Assembly (NCBI RefSeq): GCF_016616425.1
Contig: NZ_CP067101.1
Location: 3,286,001 to 3,350,000 of the forward strand
Direction of reading: 5' to 3'
DNA length: 64,000 bases
From: Bradyrhizobium diazoefficiens
GTDB taxonomy: Bacteria > Pseudomonadota > Alphaproteobacteria > Rhizobiales > Xanthobacteraceae
Below, piece after piece: positions 43,227 through 53,124 of the stretch (position 1 is the stretch's first letter; each line of letters begins with the position of its first letter). Made by a program: the position numbers and the translations under genes. The notes beneath the pieces were generated by a model, which saw only the letters and a list, made by a program, of their open reading frames with translations, did no database searches and had not been told where the DNA came from.

Positions 43227-44597
43227 TTGTCCGCCGGAGGACGTGCCAGATCGCTCACGTTCAAGTCGCTGATCTCGCGCATCGTGTTCCTGCACATCCT
43301 GGCGGTCGCGGTGGTCGCGATCTTCCTGCCGCTGGTGCTGTTCTGGCTGCTCAATTCGGAGATCCACCAGCTGCATCGCGATGCGATGCGCGCCCAGGCC
43401 GAAGTGCTGGCGGAGCGCATCGTTGCGCAGCCGGACGGCACTTTGACCTTCAACTTGCCCGACAGCCTCAAGGGGCTTTATTCGGACGCTTACGGCCGCT
43501 ACCAGTTCGACATTCGCGATGCCGAGGGTCGGTTGCTGTTTTCCTCGCACCGGCGCTCCGCCGCGGCTGCAGGGGCACTGCGCTCGTCGGAGAGCATTTC
43601 CGGCGCCGCCGTCACCCGCGACATCGACGGCAAGACGGTGCGCATCCGGGTCGCCGAGGACCTCGCGCACCGCGACGTCATCATCGACGACATCGTCTCG
43701 AACTTCTTCCGGCGCGTGGGATGGATCACCATCCCGATCCTCCTGATCCTGCTCGCCGCCGACATCATCATCTTCCGCCGCGCGGTCGCGCCGCTGTGGA
43801 GGGCCTCCGAGGAGGCCAGCAATATCGGCCCTGCGCGCACCCACATCCGCCTGCCAACGGAGCAGATCCCGCGCGAGATCCTGCCGCTCGTCACCGCCGT
43901 CAACCAGGCACTCGACCGCCTCGAAGACGGCTTTCGGGTGCAGCGGCAGTTCACAGCGGATGCCGCGCATCAATTGCGCACGCCGCTCACGATCCTGCGC
44001 ACGCGGATCGAGATGCTTGACGATCGCGCGGCACGGCGGGCACTGCATGCCGACATCGAAGTCATGAGCCGCCTCGTCACCCAGCTCCTGGAGATCGCCG
44101 AGCTCGACACTCTGGTGCTCGATCCCGGCGAAACTGCGGATTTGCGCGCCGTCTGCGCCGACGTGGTCGCCTCGATCGCCCCGCTCGCGATCGCGCAGCA
44201 CAAGGACATTGCGCTCCGGGGTGCCGACGCGGCGGTCGAGATCCACGGCAATTCGGAGATGCTCCAGCGCGCGATCTTCAACCTCGCCGAGAATGCCATC
44301 AAGTTCACGGCGACGGACACGACCGTCGACGTCGAGGTGGGCGAGGACGGTTCGGTGCGCGTGCGTGATTGCGGCCCGGGCATCGCGGAGGCCGAGCGCG
44401 AGCTGATCTTCCAGCGCTTCTGGCGCGCCGACCGCCGGCGCAGCGACGGCGCGGGGCTTGGGCTGTCGATCGTGCGCGCCGTGGCGGAGGATCACGCGGC
44501 CACTGTCGCAGTGGAGAACCTTCCCGGCGGCGGCGCGGAGTTCACGCTGCGGTTCCGGCTGGCGGAGAGCGCTGACGTCTCGCTCTCCCCAGGGTAG
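43227..44597 (+). CDS. TctE-like sensor histidine kinase
   Basis: 456 residues. TM1 about 20-42, periplasmic sensor domain 43-165, TM2 about 165-185, HAMP-like linker, HisKA with FTADAAHQLRTPLTILRTRIEML (His 248), HATPase with LQRAIFNLAENAIKFTATD, VRDCGPGIAEAE and GAGLGLSIVRAVAEDH. The periplasmic loop (FDIRDAEGRLLFSSH) is a 2CSK_N-like sensor. TTG at 43227 is the only start near the regulator stop; GAGGAG lies about 8 bases before it. It probably senses the carboxylate carried by the flanking TRAP system. Confidence 0.9.
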   Translation: MSAGGRARSLTFKSLISRIVFLHILAVAVVAIFLPLVLFWLLNSEIHQLHRDAMRAQAEVLAERIVAQPDGTLTFNLPDSLKGLYSDAYGRYQFDIRDAEGRLLFSSHRRSAAAAGALRSSESISGAAVTRDIDGKTVRIRVAEDLAHRDVIIDDIVSNFFRRVGWITIPILLILLAADIIIFRRAVAPLWRASEEASNIGPARTHIRLPTEQIPREILPLVTAVNQALDRLEDGFRVQRQFTADAAHQLRTPLTILRTRIEMLDDRAARRALHADIEVMSRLVTQLLEIAELDTLVLDPGETADLRAVCADVVASIAPLAIAQHKDIALRGADAAVEIHGNSEMLQRAIFNLAENAIKFTATDTTVDVEVGEDGSVRVRDCGPGIAEAERELIFQRFWRADRRRSDGAGLGLSIVRAVAEDHAATVAVENLPGGGAEFTLRFRLAESADVSLSPG

Positions 44598-44638
44598 GAC
44601 GCGGTTGATCTCCGGGAGAGGCCTGAGCAAGCGCCTTG

Positions 44639-44775
44639 TCCTGCGAGACGACCGCTCAGCGGTCTCCCCAGGATGAGGCTCGGCATCGGTGCCCGTTGAA
44701 GCTGCTGCCGCGCACTCCGTCCTCATCCTGAGCAGAGCGTTTCCATCGGCCGTCTCGCAGGATGGCCGCAGGGAA
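44639..44775. repeat. Intergenic repeat between convergent kinase and dctM genes
   Basis: CCCAGGATGAGGC (44671-44683) and CTCATCCTGAG (44722-44732) are inverted copies; TCCTGCGAGACGACCGC and GTCTCGCAGGATGG flank them. I recall CTCATCCTGAGGAG...GTCTCGAAGGATG as a common Bradyrhizobium repeat. It could also end transcription in both directions. Confidence 0.6.
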
Positions 44776-44790
44776 ACACTCGGCCTCCGC

Positions 44791-46446
44791 TTATTTCTGC
44801 GGCGGCCCGAAATCCAGCGGCGGCAGCTCGATCTGCGGCACTTCGATCTTGATCGTGTTGGGATCGATGTTCGACTGCACGCCCTTGTAGTGCATCACCA
44901 TCGACGGGAACGAGATCACCAGCCCGACCATGATCATCTGGATGACGACGAACGGCACCGCGCCCCAATAGATCTGCCCGGTGGTGACAGGGTCCATCCG
45001 CTTGCCGGTGACGCGATCGGTGTATCGTTCCTTCGGCGCGACCGATCGGAGATAGAACAGGGCGAAGCCGAACGGCGGATGCATGAACGAGGTCTGCATG
45101 TTGACGCCGAGAATGACGCCGAACCAGATCAGGTCGATGCCGAGATGCTCGGCGGCGGGTCCGAGCAGCGGGATCACGATGAAGGCCAGCTCGAAGAAGT
45201 CGAGGAAGAATGCCAGCACGAAGACGAAGACGTTGACGAAGATCAGGAAGCCCACCTGTCCGCCGGGCAGGGAGGTGAGCAGGTGCTCGACCCAGACGTG
45301 CCCGTTGACGCCGTAGAAGGTGAGCGAGAACACGCGGGCGCCGACCAGGATGAACACGACGAAAGCCGACAGCTTGGCGGTCGATTCCGTGGCTTGCCGG
45401 ACCAGGTCCCAGCTCAGCCGCCGCTTTGCGGCGCCAAGGATGAGGGCACCGGCGGCACCCATCGCGCCGCCTTCGGTCGGGGTCGCGATGCCGATGAAGA
45501 TCGTGCCCAGCACCAGGAAGATCAGGAACAGCGGCGGCACCATGACGAATGTGGTCTGCTGCGCCATCTTCGAGAGGAAGCGGAAGCCGGTCGCCTTGTC
45601 GATCACCCAGTTCACCACAGCGACGGCGAAGGCGAAGACGATGCCGTAGAACATGCTGAGCACGACATAATCGGCGCCATGCGTCTCCGAATTGCGCATC
45701 ATGAACCATCCGAACACGCAGCTCGCGAGGAACAGCATGCCGAGGGAGGCCAGGCCGCGGTTGCCATTGTCCTCTCGGAAGCCGATAGCCTCCTTCGGCA
45801 GGCCCGGTGTGGCCTTCGGAAAGATCATGCTGACGAGGAAGGCGTAGGAGGCGTAGAGGCCCCCGAGGACGAGGCCCGGTATGAAGGCGCCCTCGTACAT
45901 GTCGCCGACGGACTTGCCGAGCTGGTCGGCCATCACGATCAGGACCAGCGAGGGCGGAATGATCTGAGCCAATGTGCCTGACGCGGCGATGACGCCGGTG
46001 GCGACCCGGCGGTCGTAGCCGTAGCGCAGCATGATCGGCAGCGAAATCAGGCCCATCGAGATCACGGAGGCGGCGACCACGCCCGTTGTCGCGGCCAGAA
46101 GCGCGCCGACGAACACCACGGCGTAGGCCAGACCGCCCCGGACGGTTCCGAACAATTGGCCGATGGTGTCGAGCAGGTCCTCGGCCATGCCCGACCGCTC
46201 CAGCACCAGCCCCATGAAGGTGAAGAAGGGTATGGCCAGCAGCGTGTCGTTGTTCATCACCCCGTAGACCCGCTCCGGAAGGGCCTGGAGGAAGTCAGGA
46301 TGGAATTGACCGAGTTCGACGCCGATGATGGCGTAGAACAGGCCGACGGCGCCGAGCGAGAATGCCGCGGGATAGCCGAGCAGCAGCACGACGACCAGCG
46401 ACGCGAACATGATGGGCGCCATATTGGCGATGATAAACGCGGTCAT
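44791..46446 (-). CDS. dctM: TRAP transporter large permease (DctM)
   Basis: 551 residues, at least 12 membrane helices, slightly longer than usual DctM because of a long central loop (VYDEGFIP..., about residues 200-280). Features are AFSLGAVGLFYAIIGVELGQ, PFFTFMGLVLERSGMAEDLL, SGTLAQIIPPSLVLIVMADQLG, GIATPTEGGAMGAAGALILG and FIVIPLLGPAAEHLGIDLIWFG. It uses ion gradients with DctQ and a periplasmic protein. The two Tat-exported binding proteins at 39269-41612 are the obvious partners. Confidence 0.92.
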   Translation of the reverse strand: MTAFIIANMAPIMFASLVVVLLLGYPAAFSLGAVGLFYAIIGVELGQFHPDFLQALPERVYGVMNNDTLLAIPFFTFMGLVLERSGMAEDLLDTIGQLFGTVRGGLAYAVVFVGALLAATTGVVAASVISMGLISLPIMLRYGYDRRVATGVIAASGTLAQIIPPSLVLIVMADQLGKSVGDMYEGAFIPGLVLGGLYASYAFLVSMIFPKATPGLPKEAIGFREDNGNRGLASLGMLFLASCVFGWFMMRNSETHGADYVVLSMFYGIVFAFAVAVVNWVIDKATGFRFLSKMAQQTTFVMVPPLFLIFLVLGTIFIGIATPTEGGAMGAAGALILGAAKRRLSWDLVRQATESTAKLSAFVVFILVGARVFSLTFYGVNGHVWVEHLLTSLPGGQVGFLIFVNVFVFVLAFFLDFFELAFIVIPLLGPAAEHLGIDLIWFGVILGVNMQTSFMHPPFGFALFYLRSVAPKERYTDRVTGKRMDPVTTGQIYWGAVPFVVIQMIMVGLVISFPSMVMHYKGVQSNIDPNTIKIEVPQIELPPLDFGPPQK

Positions 46447-46472
46447 GATTTCCCCTACACCGTCGCCAACGG

Positions 46473-47054
46473 CTACTTCTTCTCGATCACTTCGACGAGA
46501 TGCTCGATTTCCGCCTCGAGCGCCGACACCTGGGATTCATGCGGATCGGGCATCAGTCCGCGCATGACCGCAATCCGCTTGATCAGCTCGGAAATGCCCT
46601 GCGCGAGCAGGAGAGCGAACCCGATCATGATCAGGGATTTGGCGGGCCATTGCGGCAGGCCGCCTGCGTTGCCGGATTGCTCGTTGATCTGGAACGAGCG
46701 CTGGAAGAACGGCACTCCGGTGATGATCATGACGATGCACAGCGGAATGAGGAAGAACAGGTGACCGATCACGTCGATCGCGTTGCGGACCGTCTTCGGC
46801 AGCGCGTTGTTCACGATGTCGATGCGGATGTGCTCGTTGTCGAGCAGCGTCCAGGGCGAGCAGAGCAGGAACACGATGCTGAAGAGCACCCATTGCAGTT
46901 CGAGCCACGAATTGGACGACGTGTCGAACGTCTTGCGGACGGTCGCATTGACCGCCGAAATGATGACGGCGAGCACGATCAACCACGCAATGCGTTTACC
47001 CGTCCAGCGCGTGAACGCGTCAATCCCTTGGCTCAGCTTAAGGAGCGCTTGCAA
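46473..47054 (-). CDS. dctQ: TRAP transporter small permease (DctQ)
   Basis: 193 residues, four membrane helices (about 18-36, 52-75, 93-113, 138-158), with WLELQWVLFSIVFLLCSPWTLLDNEHIRIDIV typical of DctQ. I chose TTG 47054 because GGGGGAGGA lies 8 bases upstream. ATG 47111 gives a longer N-terminus without a good ribosome site. It lies 26 bases before dctM on the same strand. Confidence 0.88.
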   Translation of the reverse strand: MQALLKLSQGIDAFTRWTGKRIAWLIVLAVIISAVNATVRKTFDTSSNSWLELQWVLFSIVFLLCSPWTLLDNEHIRIDIVNNALPKTVRNAIDVIGHLFFLIPLCIVMIITGVPFFQRSFQINEQSGNAGGLPQWPAKSLIMIGFALLLAQGISELIKRIAVMRGLMPDPHESQVSALEAEIEHLVEVIEKK

Positions 47055-47223
47055 CGATAGGTCCTCCCCCGATTGTGCCCCGGCCGTCTTGACTGCGCCG
47101 AACGGGCGCATGGCTTGTCTCGCCGCGCAGGCATGAGGCAGCCGCACCAAACCAGCGAGCGTGCCGCCAGTCAATCGGAAGTTTGTTGATAGTTCAGGGG
47201 AATAAGGCCGCAACCCGACGGTA

Positions 47224-48276
47224 TCAGCCGCCGGTCACGCTCATGTGCCTGGAGACGCTGGGACGGTTGTGGCGGCGGTCGATGATGAAATCATGCCCCT
47301 TGGGCTTCAGCCCGATGGCGCGGTCGATCGCATCCGCGAGCAGCATGTCGTCATCAGATGCACGCAGAGGTTTGCGCAAATCGGAGGCATCCTCGTGGCC
47401 GAGACAGGTGTGCAGCGTTCCCGTGCAGGTAATGCGGACCCGGTTGCAGGACTCGCAGAAATTGTGCGTCATCGGCGTGATGAAGCCGAGCTTGCCGCCA
47501 GTCTCGGCGACGCTGGCATAGCGGGCTGGACCGCCGGTGCTCTCGGCCAGATCCGTCAGCGTGAATTGCTGGGCGAGGCGCGCGCGCACCAGCGACAGCG
47601 GCAGATACTGGTCGATTCGTCCCGATCCGATCTCGCCCATCGGCATGACCTCGATCAGGGTCAGGTCCATGCCCTTTCCGTGGGCCCAGCGCATCAGCGA
47701 AGGCAACTCGTCCTCGTTGCGGTTCTTCAGCGCCACCGCATTGATCTTCACAGCAAGTCCTGCGGCGCGCGCGGCCTCGATGCCTTCGAGCACCTTGTCG
47801 ATCTCGCCCCAGCGGGTGATCTCGCGAAACTTCCCGGGATCGAGCGTGTCGAGCGAGACGTTGATGCGGCGGACGCCGCAATCCGCGAGCTCGCTTGCGT
47901 ATTTCGCCAGCTGGGTGCCGTTGGTGGTCAGCGTCAGCTCGTTCAGGGCACCGCTCGAAAGATGCCGCGATAGCGAGCGCACCAGCGTCATCACGTTGCG
48001 CCGGACCAGCGGCTCGCCGCCGGTGAGCCGCAGCTTCTTGACTCCCTTGGCGATGAAGGCCGAGCAGAGCCGGTCGAGTTCCTCCAGCGTCAACAGGTTT
48101 GCCTTGGGCAGGAACGTCATGTCTTCCGACATGCAGTAGAAGCAGCGAAGGTCGCAGCGATCGGTGACGGAAACGCGCAAATAGCTGATGGTCCGCCCGA
48201 ACGGATCGGTCATCGCGCTCGACAGCGCGGCGCGGGGACTCGCAGTGGCGAGAGGGCTCGCGGAAGGTCCGTTCAT
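47224..48276 (-). CDS. moaA: GTP 3',8-cyclase (molybdenum cofactor step 1)
   Basis: Radical-SAM enzyme of 350 residues converting GTP to 3',8-cyclo-GTP. The N-terminal cluster Cys are 41, 45 and 48 in RCDLRCFYC, preceded by [24 protein letters not shown] and [10 protein letters not shown] fit the radical-SAM barrel. The C-terminal cluster has [21 protein letters not shown]. The family start is near [11 protein letters not shown] at residue 22, so the first 21 residues may not be translated. It ends GG (SVTGG), as required by the family. Confidence 0.95.
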   Translation of the reverse strand: MNGPSASPLATASPRAALSSAMTDPFGRTISYLRVSVTDRCDLRCFYCMSEDMTFLPKANLLTLEELDRLCSAFIAKGVKKLRLTGGEPLVRRNVMTLVRSLSRHLSSGALNELTLTTNGTQLAKYASELADCGVRRINVSLDTLDPGKFREITRWGEIDKVLEGIEAARAAGLAVKINAVALKNRNEDELPSLMRWAHGKGMDLTLIEVMPMGEIGSGRIDQYLPLSLVRARLAQQFTLTDLAESTGGPARYASVAETGGKLGFITPMTHNFCESCNRVRITCTGTLHTCLGHEDASDLRKPLRASDDDMLLADAIDRAIGLKPKGHDFIIDRRHNRPSVSRHMSVTGG

Positions 48277-48383
48277 ACCAAATGCCTTGTCACTTGCGGC
48301 GACGGGCGCACCTTTATTCAGCGGTGCCGTAGAACCAATCTAAACATCGGAAAGGCCGAGGACAATCGGGTGGTATACATAGA

Positions 48384-48866
48384 TCAGTGCTTGCCGGCGT
48401 TCGGATCGGGGAATGGGGAGGCTGCTGCCGGCGCCGCCTCGGCCGGAGCCGCGGCCGATACGGCCGGTTTCGGTTTCTTCGGCCGGTGCGGTTTCCTCAC
48501 CGGCTTTGGCGGCACCGCCGGCTGGAGCTCCGCAAACACTGGATTCGGGTCGGCGGTCACCGAGGCGCGCGTGGTGAGATCCCCGGGATTTTTGATCACG
48601 TTCACCGGGATGCTCGCTGGCTGGTACTTGGCTAGCGCGAAAGCCACCGTGAAGGGGGCGTCGGGGGCTGGAACCGAGACGGAGCAGGGGGTCTTGCAAC
48701 CCGGACCCAGCGAGGTCGTGGCGTCGGCACCCGGAGGATTGGATTCGAGCCGGACCTGAACGGCCGGCGGCGCCGATTTGAACATGTCCCAGGACATCGA
48801 GGAGCAGCCACCAAGACCTGCCGCTCCCAAGAGACTCGCTGACGCAACCGCGATGACACGACGCAT
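48384..48866 (-). CDS. PEGA-like lipoprotein
   Basis: 160 residues. Lipoprotein signal MRRVIAVASASLLGAAGLGG then Cys at residue 21 (lipobox GLGGC). Mature domain VQVRLESNPPGADATTSLGP with a C-KTPC loop and PAPDAPFTVAFALAKYQPAS, a PEGA-type surface fold. The C-terminus is Pro/Lys/Ala rich (VPPKPVRKPHRPKKPK). It is a probable outer- or inner-membrane anchored surface protein of unknown role. Start ATG 48866. Confidence 0.75.
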   Translation of the reverse strand: MRRVIAVASASLLGAAGLGGCSSMSWDMFKSAPPAVQVRLESNPPGADATTSLGPGCKTPCSVSVPAPDAPFTVAFALAKYQPASIPVNVIKNPGDLTTRASVTADPNPVFAELQPAVPPKPVRKPHRPKKPKPAVSAAAPAEAAPAAASPFPDPNAGKH

Positions 48867-49024
48867 GACCCCACCCACTCAATCTGCGACGAACCGCCAC
48901 ACAACCCCGCACGAACCTTAGGAGCGTAGGTTGGGGCAGGCAACCGGCAGGCTGCGCATAGTTAATGGATGGTTAACGTGGATTTTCATCGGAACAGTAA
49001 TATAATTTCAATGACTTACTTGAA

Positions 49025-49699
49025 TTATGTTGTCATCAGGCTGCTGGCGGCGGCCGGCAGGTCGCGCATGTGATGGATCAGCCGGTCCGGCTTCAGCTCG
49101 GCGATCGGCACGTCCGTATAGCCGAAGCTGACCCCGATCACGGGCACCCCGGCCCGGCGGGCCACCCCGACATCGGTTCCGGCATCGCCGACCATGATGC
49201 TGGCTTTGACCTCTCCGCCGGCGCGCGCCACCGTTTCACGGAAAATGGTCGGATCGGGCTTCTGGACGCCAAATGTGTCCGCGCCGCAGATCGCTGCGAA
49301 GCGGCGGCTGAGGTCGAGCTGGTCCAGAAGCCGCTTCGACAACCATTCCAGCTTGTTGGTGCAGACCGCGAGGCGATGGCCCTGCGCCGAAAAGTGTTCG
49401 AGCGCGGCCTCGAGCCCCTCAAAGGGACGAGATTCGACTGCGATATGGTCGGCATAATAGGCAATGAAGTCCGCGGTCATCCGGTCCATGTCGGCGGGGG
49501 TGACGGTGCGGCCCTCCGCTTCCAACCCTCGCTCGATCAGCTTACGGGCGCCGGCCCCGATCATGTTCCGGGCCGAGGCCATCGGCACGGGCGGCAGTCC
49601 TTCCCGGTCGAGCACGTAATTCAGGGCGGTGATCAGGTCGGGCGCCGTATCCACAAGCGTGCCGTCGAGATCAAAGACGATGGTGTGAGGGGAGTTCAT
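49025..49699 (-). CDS. gph: Phosphoglycolate phosphatase (HAD superfamily)
   Basis: 224 residues. Motif I is IVFDLDGTLVDTAPDLITAL (nucleophile Asp and acid Asp), motif II is LAVCTNK, and motifs III/IV are GVQKPDPTIFRETVA and MVGDAGTDVGVARRAG. The alpha-helical cap between motifs I and II fits Gph. It hydrolyses 2-phosphoglycolate, which Rubisco oxygenation or DNA repair can produce. ATG 49699 is correct, because nothing upstream extends the fold. It is divergent from rpiA (149 bases). Confidence 0.9.
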   Translation of the reverse strand: MNSPHTIVFDLDGTLVDTAPDLITALNYVLDREGLPPVPMASARNMIGAGARKLIERGLEAEGRTVTPADMDRMTADFIAYYADHIAVESRPFEGLEAALEHFSAQGHRLAVCTNKLEWLSKRLLDQLDLSRRFAAICGADTFGVQKPDPTIFRETVARAGGEVKASIMVGDAGTDVGVARRAGVPVIGVSFGYTDVPIAELKPDRLIHHMRDLPAAASSLMTT

Positions 49700-49847
49700 G
49701 ATCCAAGCGCTACCGGTCCGGTCGTATCCACGCAAGGGGTGGGTCCATAAGATCACCTTATGGGCCTGTTCCCGCGAGAAAAACGAGGCTACATAGGCCG
49801 CCGAAAGTGGCCGCTGTCGGCGGCACAATTCAGAGGCGGACGCACAC

Positions 49848-50561
49848 GTGAACATGGACCAGTTGAAGCGGCAGGCTGCGGCGCGCGCGCTCGAGGAGGT
49901 GCGGGACGGCATGCAGCTTGGACTCGGCACGGGCTCGACCGCCAAGCATTTCGTCGAGTTGCTCGGCGAGCGCGTCGCCGCCGGGCTGAAAGTGATCGGC
50001 GTGCCCACCTCCGAGACGACGCGCCGCGACGCGACGCGTTGCGGCGTGCCGCTGACCACGCTCGACGAGATCGACCATCTCGACATCACCATCGACGGCG
50101 CCGATGAAATCGACCCCGAGCTCAATCTGATCAAGGGCGGCGGCGGCGCGCTGCTGCGCGAGAAGATCGTGGCAGCGGCCTCGGATCGCATGATCGTGAT
50201 TGCCGATGACACCAAATGGGTGCCGACGCTCGGTCGCTTTCCGCTGCCGGTCGAGGTCATTCCGTTCGGCCTTGGCGCGACCCGGCGTGCGATCGAGAAG
50301 GCATTTGCCGAATGCGGCGTTTCCGGGCAAATGGCGGTCCGCAAGGCCAAGGACGGCCACGTTTTCGTCACCGATGGCGGCCACTGGATCGTCGATGCCC
50401 AGCTTGGACGTATTGTGGATCCGCCCGGTCTCGCCAAGGCGTTGAGTGCCATCCCCGGCGTGGTCGAGCATGGCTTGTTCATCGACTTGGCCGACTCGGC
50501 TGTTCTGGCGGGCGACGAAGGAATTCGCGTGATTGAACGGCGCAAGCCGAAAGGAGACTAG
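49848..50561 (+). CDS. rpiA: Ribose-5-phosphate isomerase A
   Basis: 237 residues. Motifs are [23 protein letters not shown] (phosphate loop), [45 protein letters not shown] with the catalytic Glu/Asp, and [13 protein letters not shown]. It interconverts ribose 5-phosphate and ribulose 5-phosphate in the pentose phosphate pathway. GTG 49848 has AGGCGG upstream; ATG 49854 is close. The DUF2059 gene follows after 2 bases. Confidence 0.95.
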   Translation: MNMDQLKRQAAARALEEVRDGMQLGLGTGSTAKHFVELLGERVAAGLKVIGVPTSETTRRDATRCGVPLTTLDEIDHLDITIDGADEIDPELNLIKGGGGALLREKIVAAASDRMIVIADDTKWVPTLGRFPLPVEVIPFGLGATRRAIEKAFAECGVSGQMAVRKAKDGHVFVTDGGHWIVDAQLGRIVDPPGLAKALSAIPGVVEHGLFIDLADSAVLAGDEGIRVIERRKPKGD

Positions 50562-50563
50562 GA

Positions 50564-51085
50564 ATGAAGAGCGTCTTGAAATTCTTGCCGGCCGCGGCCC
50601 TCGCTGTGGGGCTGGCACTGTCGGCCGCCCCGGCAATGGCGCAGCAGGCTGGAGCCTCGCCGAAAGCCTCGCCTGGGGCGATCGCGGCTGCCAAGGAAAT
50701 CCTGGCACTGAAGCATGCCAACGCGATGTACACCAATGCGGTGCCCGGGATGGTGGAGAAGGTCAAGGGAACGCTGATCTCGCAGAACCTCAATTATCAA
50801 AAGGATCTCAATACCGTGGCGCCGGTCGTGGCCAAGCAGTTCGCCGGCCGCGAACAGGAGATCGGTGACGGCATGGCCCAGGCCTATGCCCGCGAGTTCA
50901 CCGAGCAGGAGCTCAAGGATCTCGTGACGTTCTACAAGTCGCCCCTGGGACAGAAGCTGATCAATGCCGAGCCGAAGGCGATCGAGCAGAGCATGGCCTT
51001 CATGAATTCGTGGGCGCAGAATTTCTCCGAGATCGTGGCGACAGCCTTCCGCGCCGAAATGAAAAAACGCGGCAAGGAGATGTAG
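50564..51085 (+). CDS. DUF2059 periplasmic protein
   Basis: 173 residues with a signal peptide (LPAAALAVGLALSAAPAMAQQ). The mature domain is helical and ends in the DUF2059 features YAREFTEQELKDLVTFYKSPLGQKLI and AEMKKRGKEM. Function unknown. Conserved position after rpiA and before gor suggests a stress-related operon, but only the neighbourhood supports this. Confidence 0.88.
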   Translation: MKSVLKFLPAAALAVGLALSAAPAMAQQAGASPKASPGAIAAAKEILALKHANAMYTNAVPGMVEKVKGTLISQNLNYQKDLNTVAPVVAKQFAGREQEIGDGMAQAYAREFTEQELKDLVTFYKSPLGQKLINAEPKAIEQSMAFMNSWAQNFSEIVATAFRAEMKKRGKEM

Positions 51086-51126
51086 AAGGCTCGCGATGAA
51101 AGACATCGAGGAGGTCGGAGTGGACA

Positions 51127-52515
51127 ATGGCTGAATTCGACGTCGACCTCTTCGTCATCGGCGGCGGTTCGGGCGGCGTGCGGGCCGCCCGCATCGCCGC
51201 CGGTTACGGCGCACGCGTGATGATCGCGGAAGAGTACCGTATGGGCGGGACCTGCGTGATCCGCGGCTGCGTGCCGAAGAAGCTGTTCGTGCTCGGCTCG
51301 CATTTCCGTCACGAGCTCGAGGACGCCGCGGGCTTCGGCTGGACCGTTCCGCCTGCCACCTTCGACTGGGCGACGCTGATCGCCAACAAGGACAAGGAGA
51401 TTGCGCGGCTGGAGGCGGCCTACACCGCCAATGTCGAGAAGTCGGGCGCGCAGATCGTCAAGAGCCGCGCGGTGATCGAGAACAAGCACACCGTCCGCCT
51501 GCTCGAGAACGACAGGAAGATTACCGCGAAATACATCCTGATCGCCACCGGCGGTGCGCCGAACCACGGCGCGGCGATTCCCGGCATCGAGCACGTGATC
51601 TCCTCCAACGAGGCGTTCCATCTGAAAAAGCTGCCGAAGCGAATCGTGATCCAGGGCGGTGGCTACATCGCGCTGGAATTCGCCGGCATCTTCTCCGGCT
51701 TCGGCTCCGATGTCACCGTGATCTATCGTGGCGACAACATCCTTCGCGGTTTCGACGAGGACGTCCGCACTCACGTTCGTGCCGAGATGGAGAAGCAGGG
51801 CATCACCATTCTCACCGGCTGCACGGTGAATAAGGTCGACCGCCACGGCGAGGAGTTCACCACGCATCTGTCGAACGGGTCGAGCATCGCCTCCGACCAG
51901 GTGATGTTCGCGATCGGCCGCCATCCGGCGGTGGCCAATCTCGGGCTGGAGAAGGCCGGCGTCGCCATCAACCCGAACAACGGCGGCATCGCGGTCGACC
52001 ATTTCTCCAGGAGCTCGGTCGACAGCATCTATGCGATCGGCGACGTCACCCATCGCTTCAACCTCACTCCGGTCGCCATCCGCGAGGGCCATGCCTTCGC
52101 CGACACCGTGTTCGGCAAGCGCGAGGTCACGGTCGATCACGCCAATATCCCGACCGCAGTGTTCTCGCAGCCGGAGATCGGCACCGTCGGCCTCACCGAG
52201 ACCGAGGCGCGCGTGCAATTCAGCCATGTCGACATCTACAAGACCTCGTTCCGGCCCATCAAGGCGACGATGTCGGGCCGCGACACCCGGGTGCTGATGA
52301 AGCTCGTGGTCGATGGTTCGACGGATCGCGTGCTCGGCTGCCACATCGTCGGCGATGCCGCGGCCGAGATCACCCAGACGGTCGCGATCGCGGTGAAGAA
52401 GAAGGCGACCAAGGCGGATTTCGATGCGACGATTGCGCTGCATCCGACTGCGGCCGAGGAACTCGTCACCATGCGCACGCCGACCGCGCGCCATGTGCGC
52501 CAGGCGGCGGAGTAG
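51127..52515 (+). CDS. gor: Glutathione-disulfide reductase
   Basis: 462 residues. FAD motif FDVDLFVIGGGSGGVRAARIAA. Redox pair Cys43/Cys48 in GGTCVIRGCVPKKL. NADPH motif PKRIVIQGGGYIALEFAGIFSGFGSDVTV. C-terminal active His in LHPTAAEELVTM. Reduces GSSG with NADPH in the cytoplasm. It belongs to the shorter bacterial form. The start ATG 51127 follows GGAGTGGAC. It lies 41 bases after DUF2059. Confidence 0.96.
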   Translation: MAEFDVDLFVIGGGSGGVRAARIAAGYGARVMIAEEYRMGGTCVIRGCVPKKLFVLGSHFRHELEDAAGFGWTVPPATFDWATLIANKDKEIARLEAAYTANVEKSGAQIVKSRAVIENKHTVRLLENDRKITAKYILIATGGAPNHGAAIPGIEHVISSNEAFHLKKLPKRIVIQGGGYIALEFAGIFSGFGSDVTVIYRGDNILRGFDEDVRTHVRAEMEKQGITILTGCTVNKVDRHGEEFTTHLSNGSSIASDQVMFAIGRHPAVANLGLEKAGVAINPNNGGIAVDHFSRSSVDSIYAIGDVTHRFNLTPVAIREGHAFADTVFGKREVTVDHANIPTAVFSQPEIGTVGLTETEARVQFSHVDIYKTSFRPIKATMSGRDTRVLMKLVVDGSTDRVLGCHIVGDAAAEITQTVAIAVKKKATKADFDATIALHPTAAEELVTMRTPTARHVRQAAE

Positions 52516-52616
52516 GGCGTCTGCGAAGCGTACAGATAGCCGACCGGCTTACCTTCGGTGCGATTGACAGATTGTTCACGTTTTGTTCTTATGCTGCGAC
52601 CGGAATGGAGGCAGCC

Positions 52617-52925
52617 ATGGACAACCGTATCAACGAAATTCGCAGAACCATCAGAGCGCTCCGCGTCAGCATGCGCGAAGCTGAAGCGGTCATGCATGAG
52701 CAGATCAACCGCGACGAGGACTGCAGCTTCGTGGCGCAGGAAGTCATCAAGATGCGCTCGGTCATGAGCCTGCTCGTGAAGGAGCGGACTGCGCTCGGGG
52801 ATCACGAGCCGATTCTCGTGAACAGTTTCTTCATCCCGCGGCGCCGGCCGACACGAAAGCCGATCGCGGCTGTTTCCCCGTCCGCCGATTCCGTGTTCCG
52901 GCCGCCCGTGGTGGCGCGGGCCTGA
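52617..52925 (+). CDS. Small helical protein of unknown function
   Basis: 102 residues: MDNRINEIRRTIRALRVSMR, then EAEAVMHEQINRDEDCSFVAQEVIKMRSVMSLLVKERTALGD and a basic, Pro-rich tail. The first 60 residues could form a coiled coil. I do not recognise the family. GGAGG lies 6 bases before ATG 52617. The gene is 101 bases after gor, so a separate promoter is possible. Confidence 0.6.
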   Translation: MDNRINEIRRTIRALRVSMREAEAVMHEQINRDEDCSFVAQEVIKMRSVMSLLVKERTALGDHEPILVNSFFIPRRRPTRKPIAAVSPSADSVFRPPVVARA

Positions 52926-52938
52926 CGCGGAGGGCCAA

Positions 52939-53124
52939 TCAATCGGAAGCGTGAGGCAGGGCCCGATCCGGCTTGCCGGCCGGGCTGTCTGTCCACTTTG
53001 CCATCTCCATGGTCCGCGCGTCGACGCCCTCGCACCAGAAGCAATTCGGCCGCACGCGGCCGTTCTCGGACAGGATCGGGACCAGGCTGTGGCCGCAACC
53101 GGCGCACCGGGCGATGTCAGTCAT
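52939..53124 (-). CDS. Small zinc-ribbon-like protein
   Basis: 61 residues: MTDIARCAGCGHSLVPILSE then NGRVRPNCFWCEGVDART and a basic tail. Two CxxC pairs (CAGC, CFWC) suit a zinc ribbon. Function unknown. ATG 53124 has GGAGG 6 bases upstream. Confidence 0.6.
   Translation of the reverse strand: MTDIARCAGCGHSLVPILSENGRVRPNCFWCEGVDARTMEMAKWTDSPAGKPDRALPHASD

Noticed and set aside
44689..45981. 430-codon plus-strand frame opposite dctM
   Set aside because: Antisense shadow of a membrane permease, with charged, Glu/Asp/His-rich composition.
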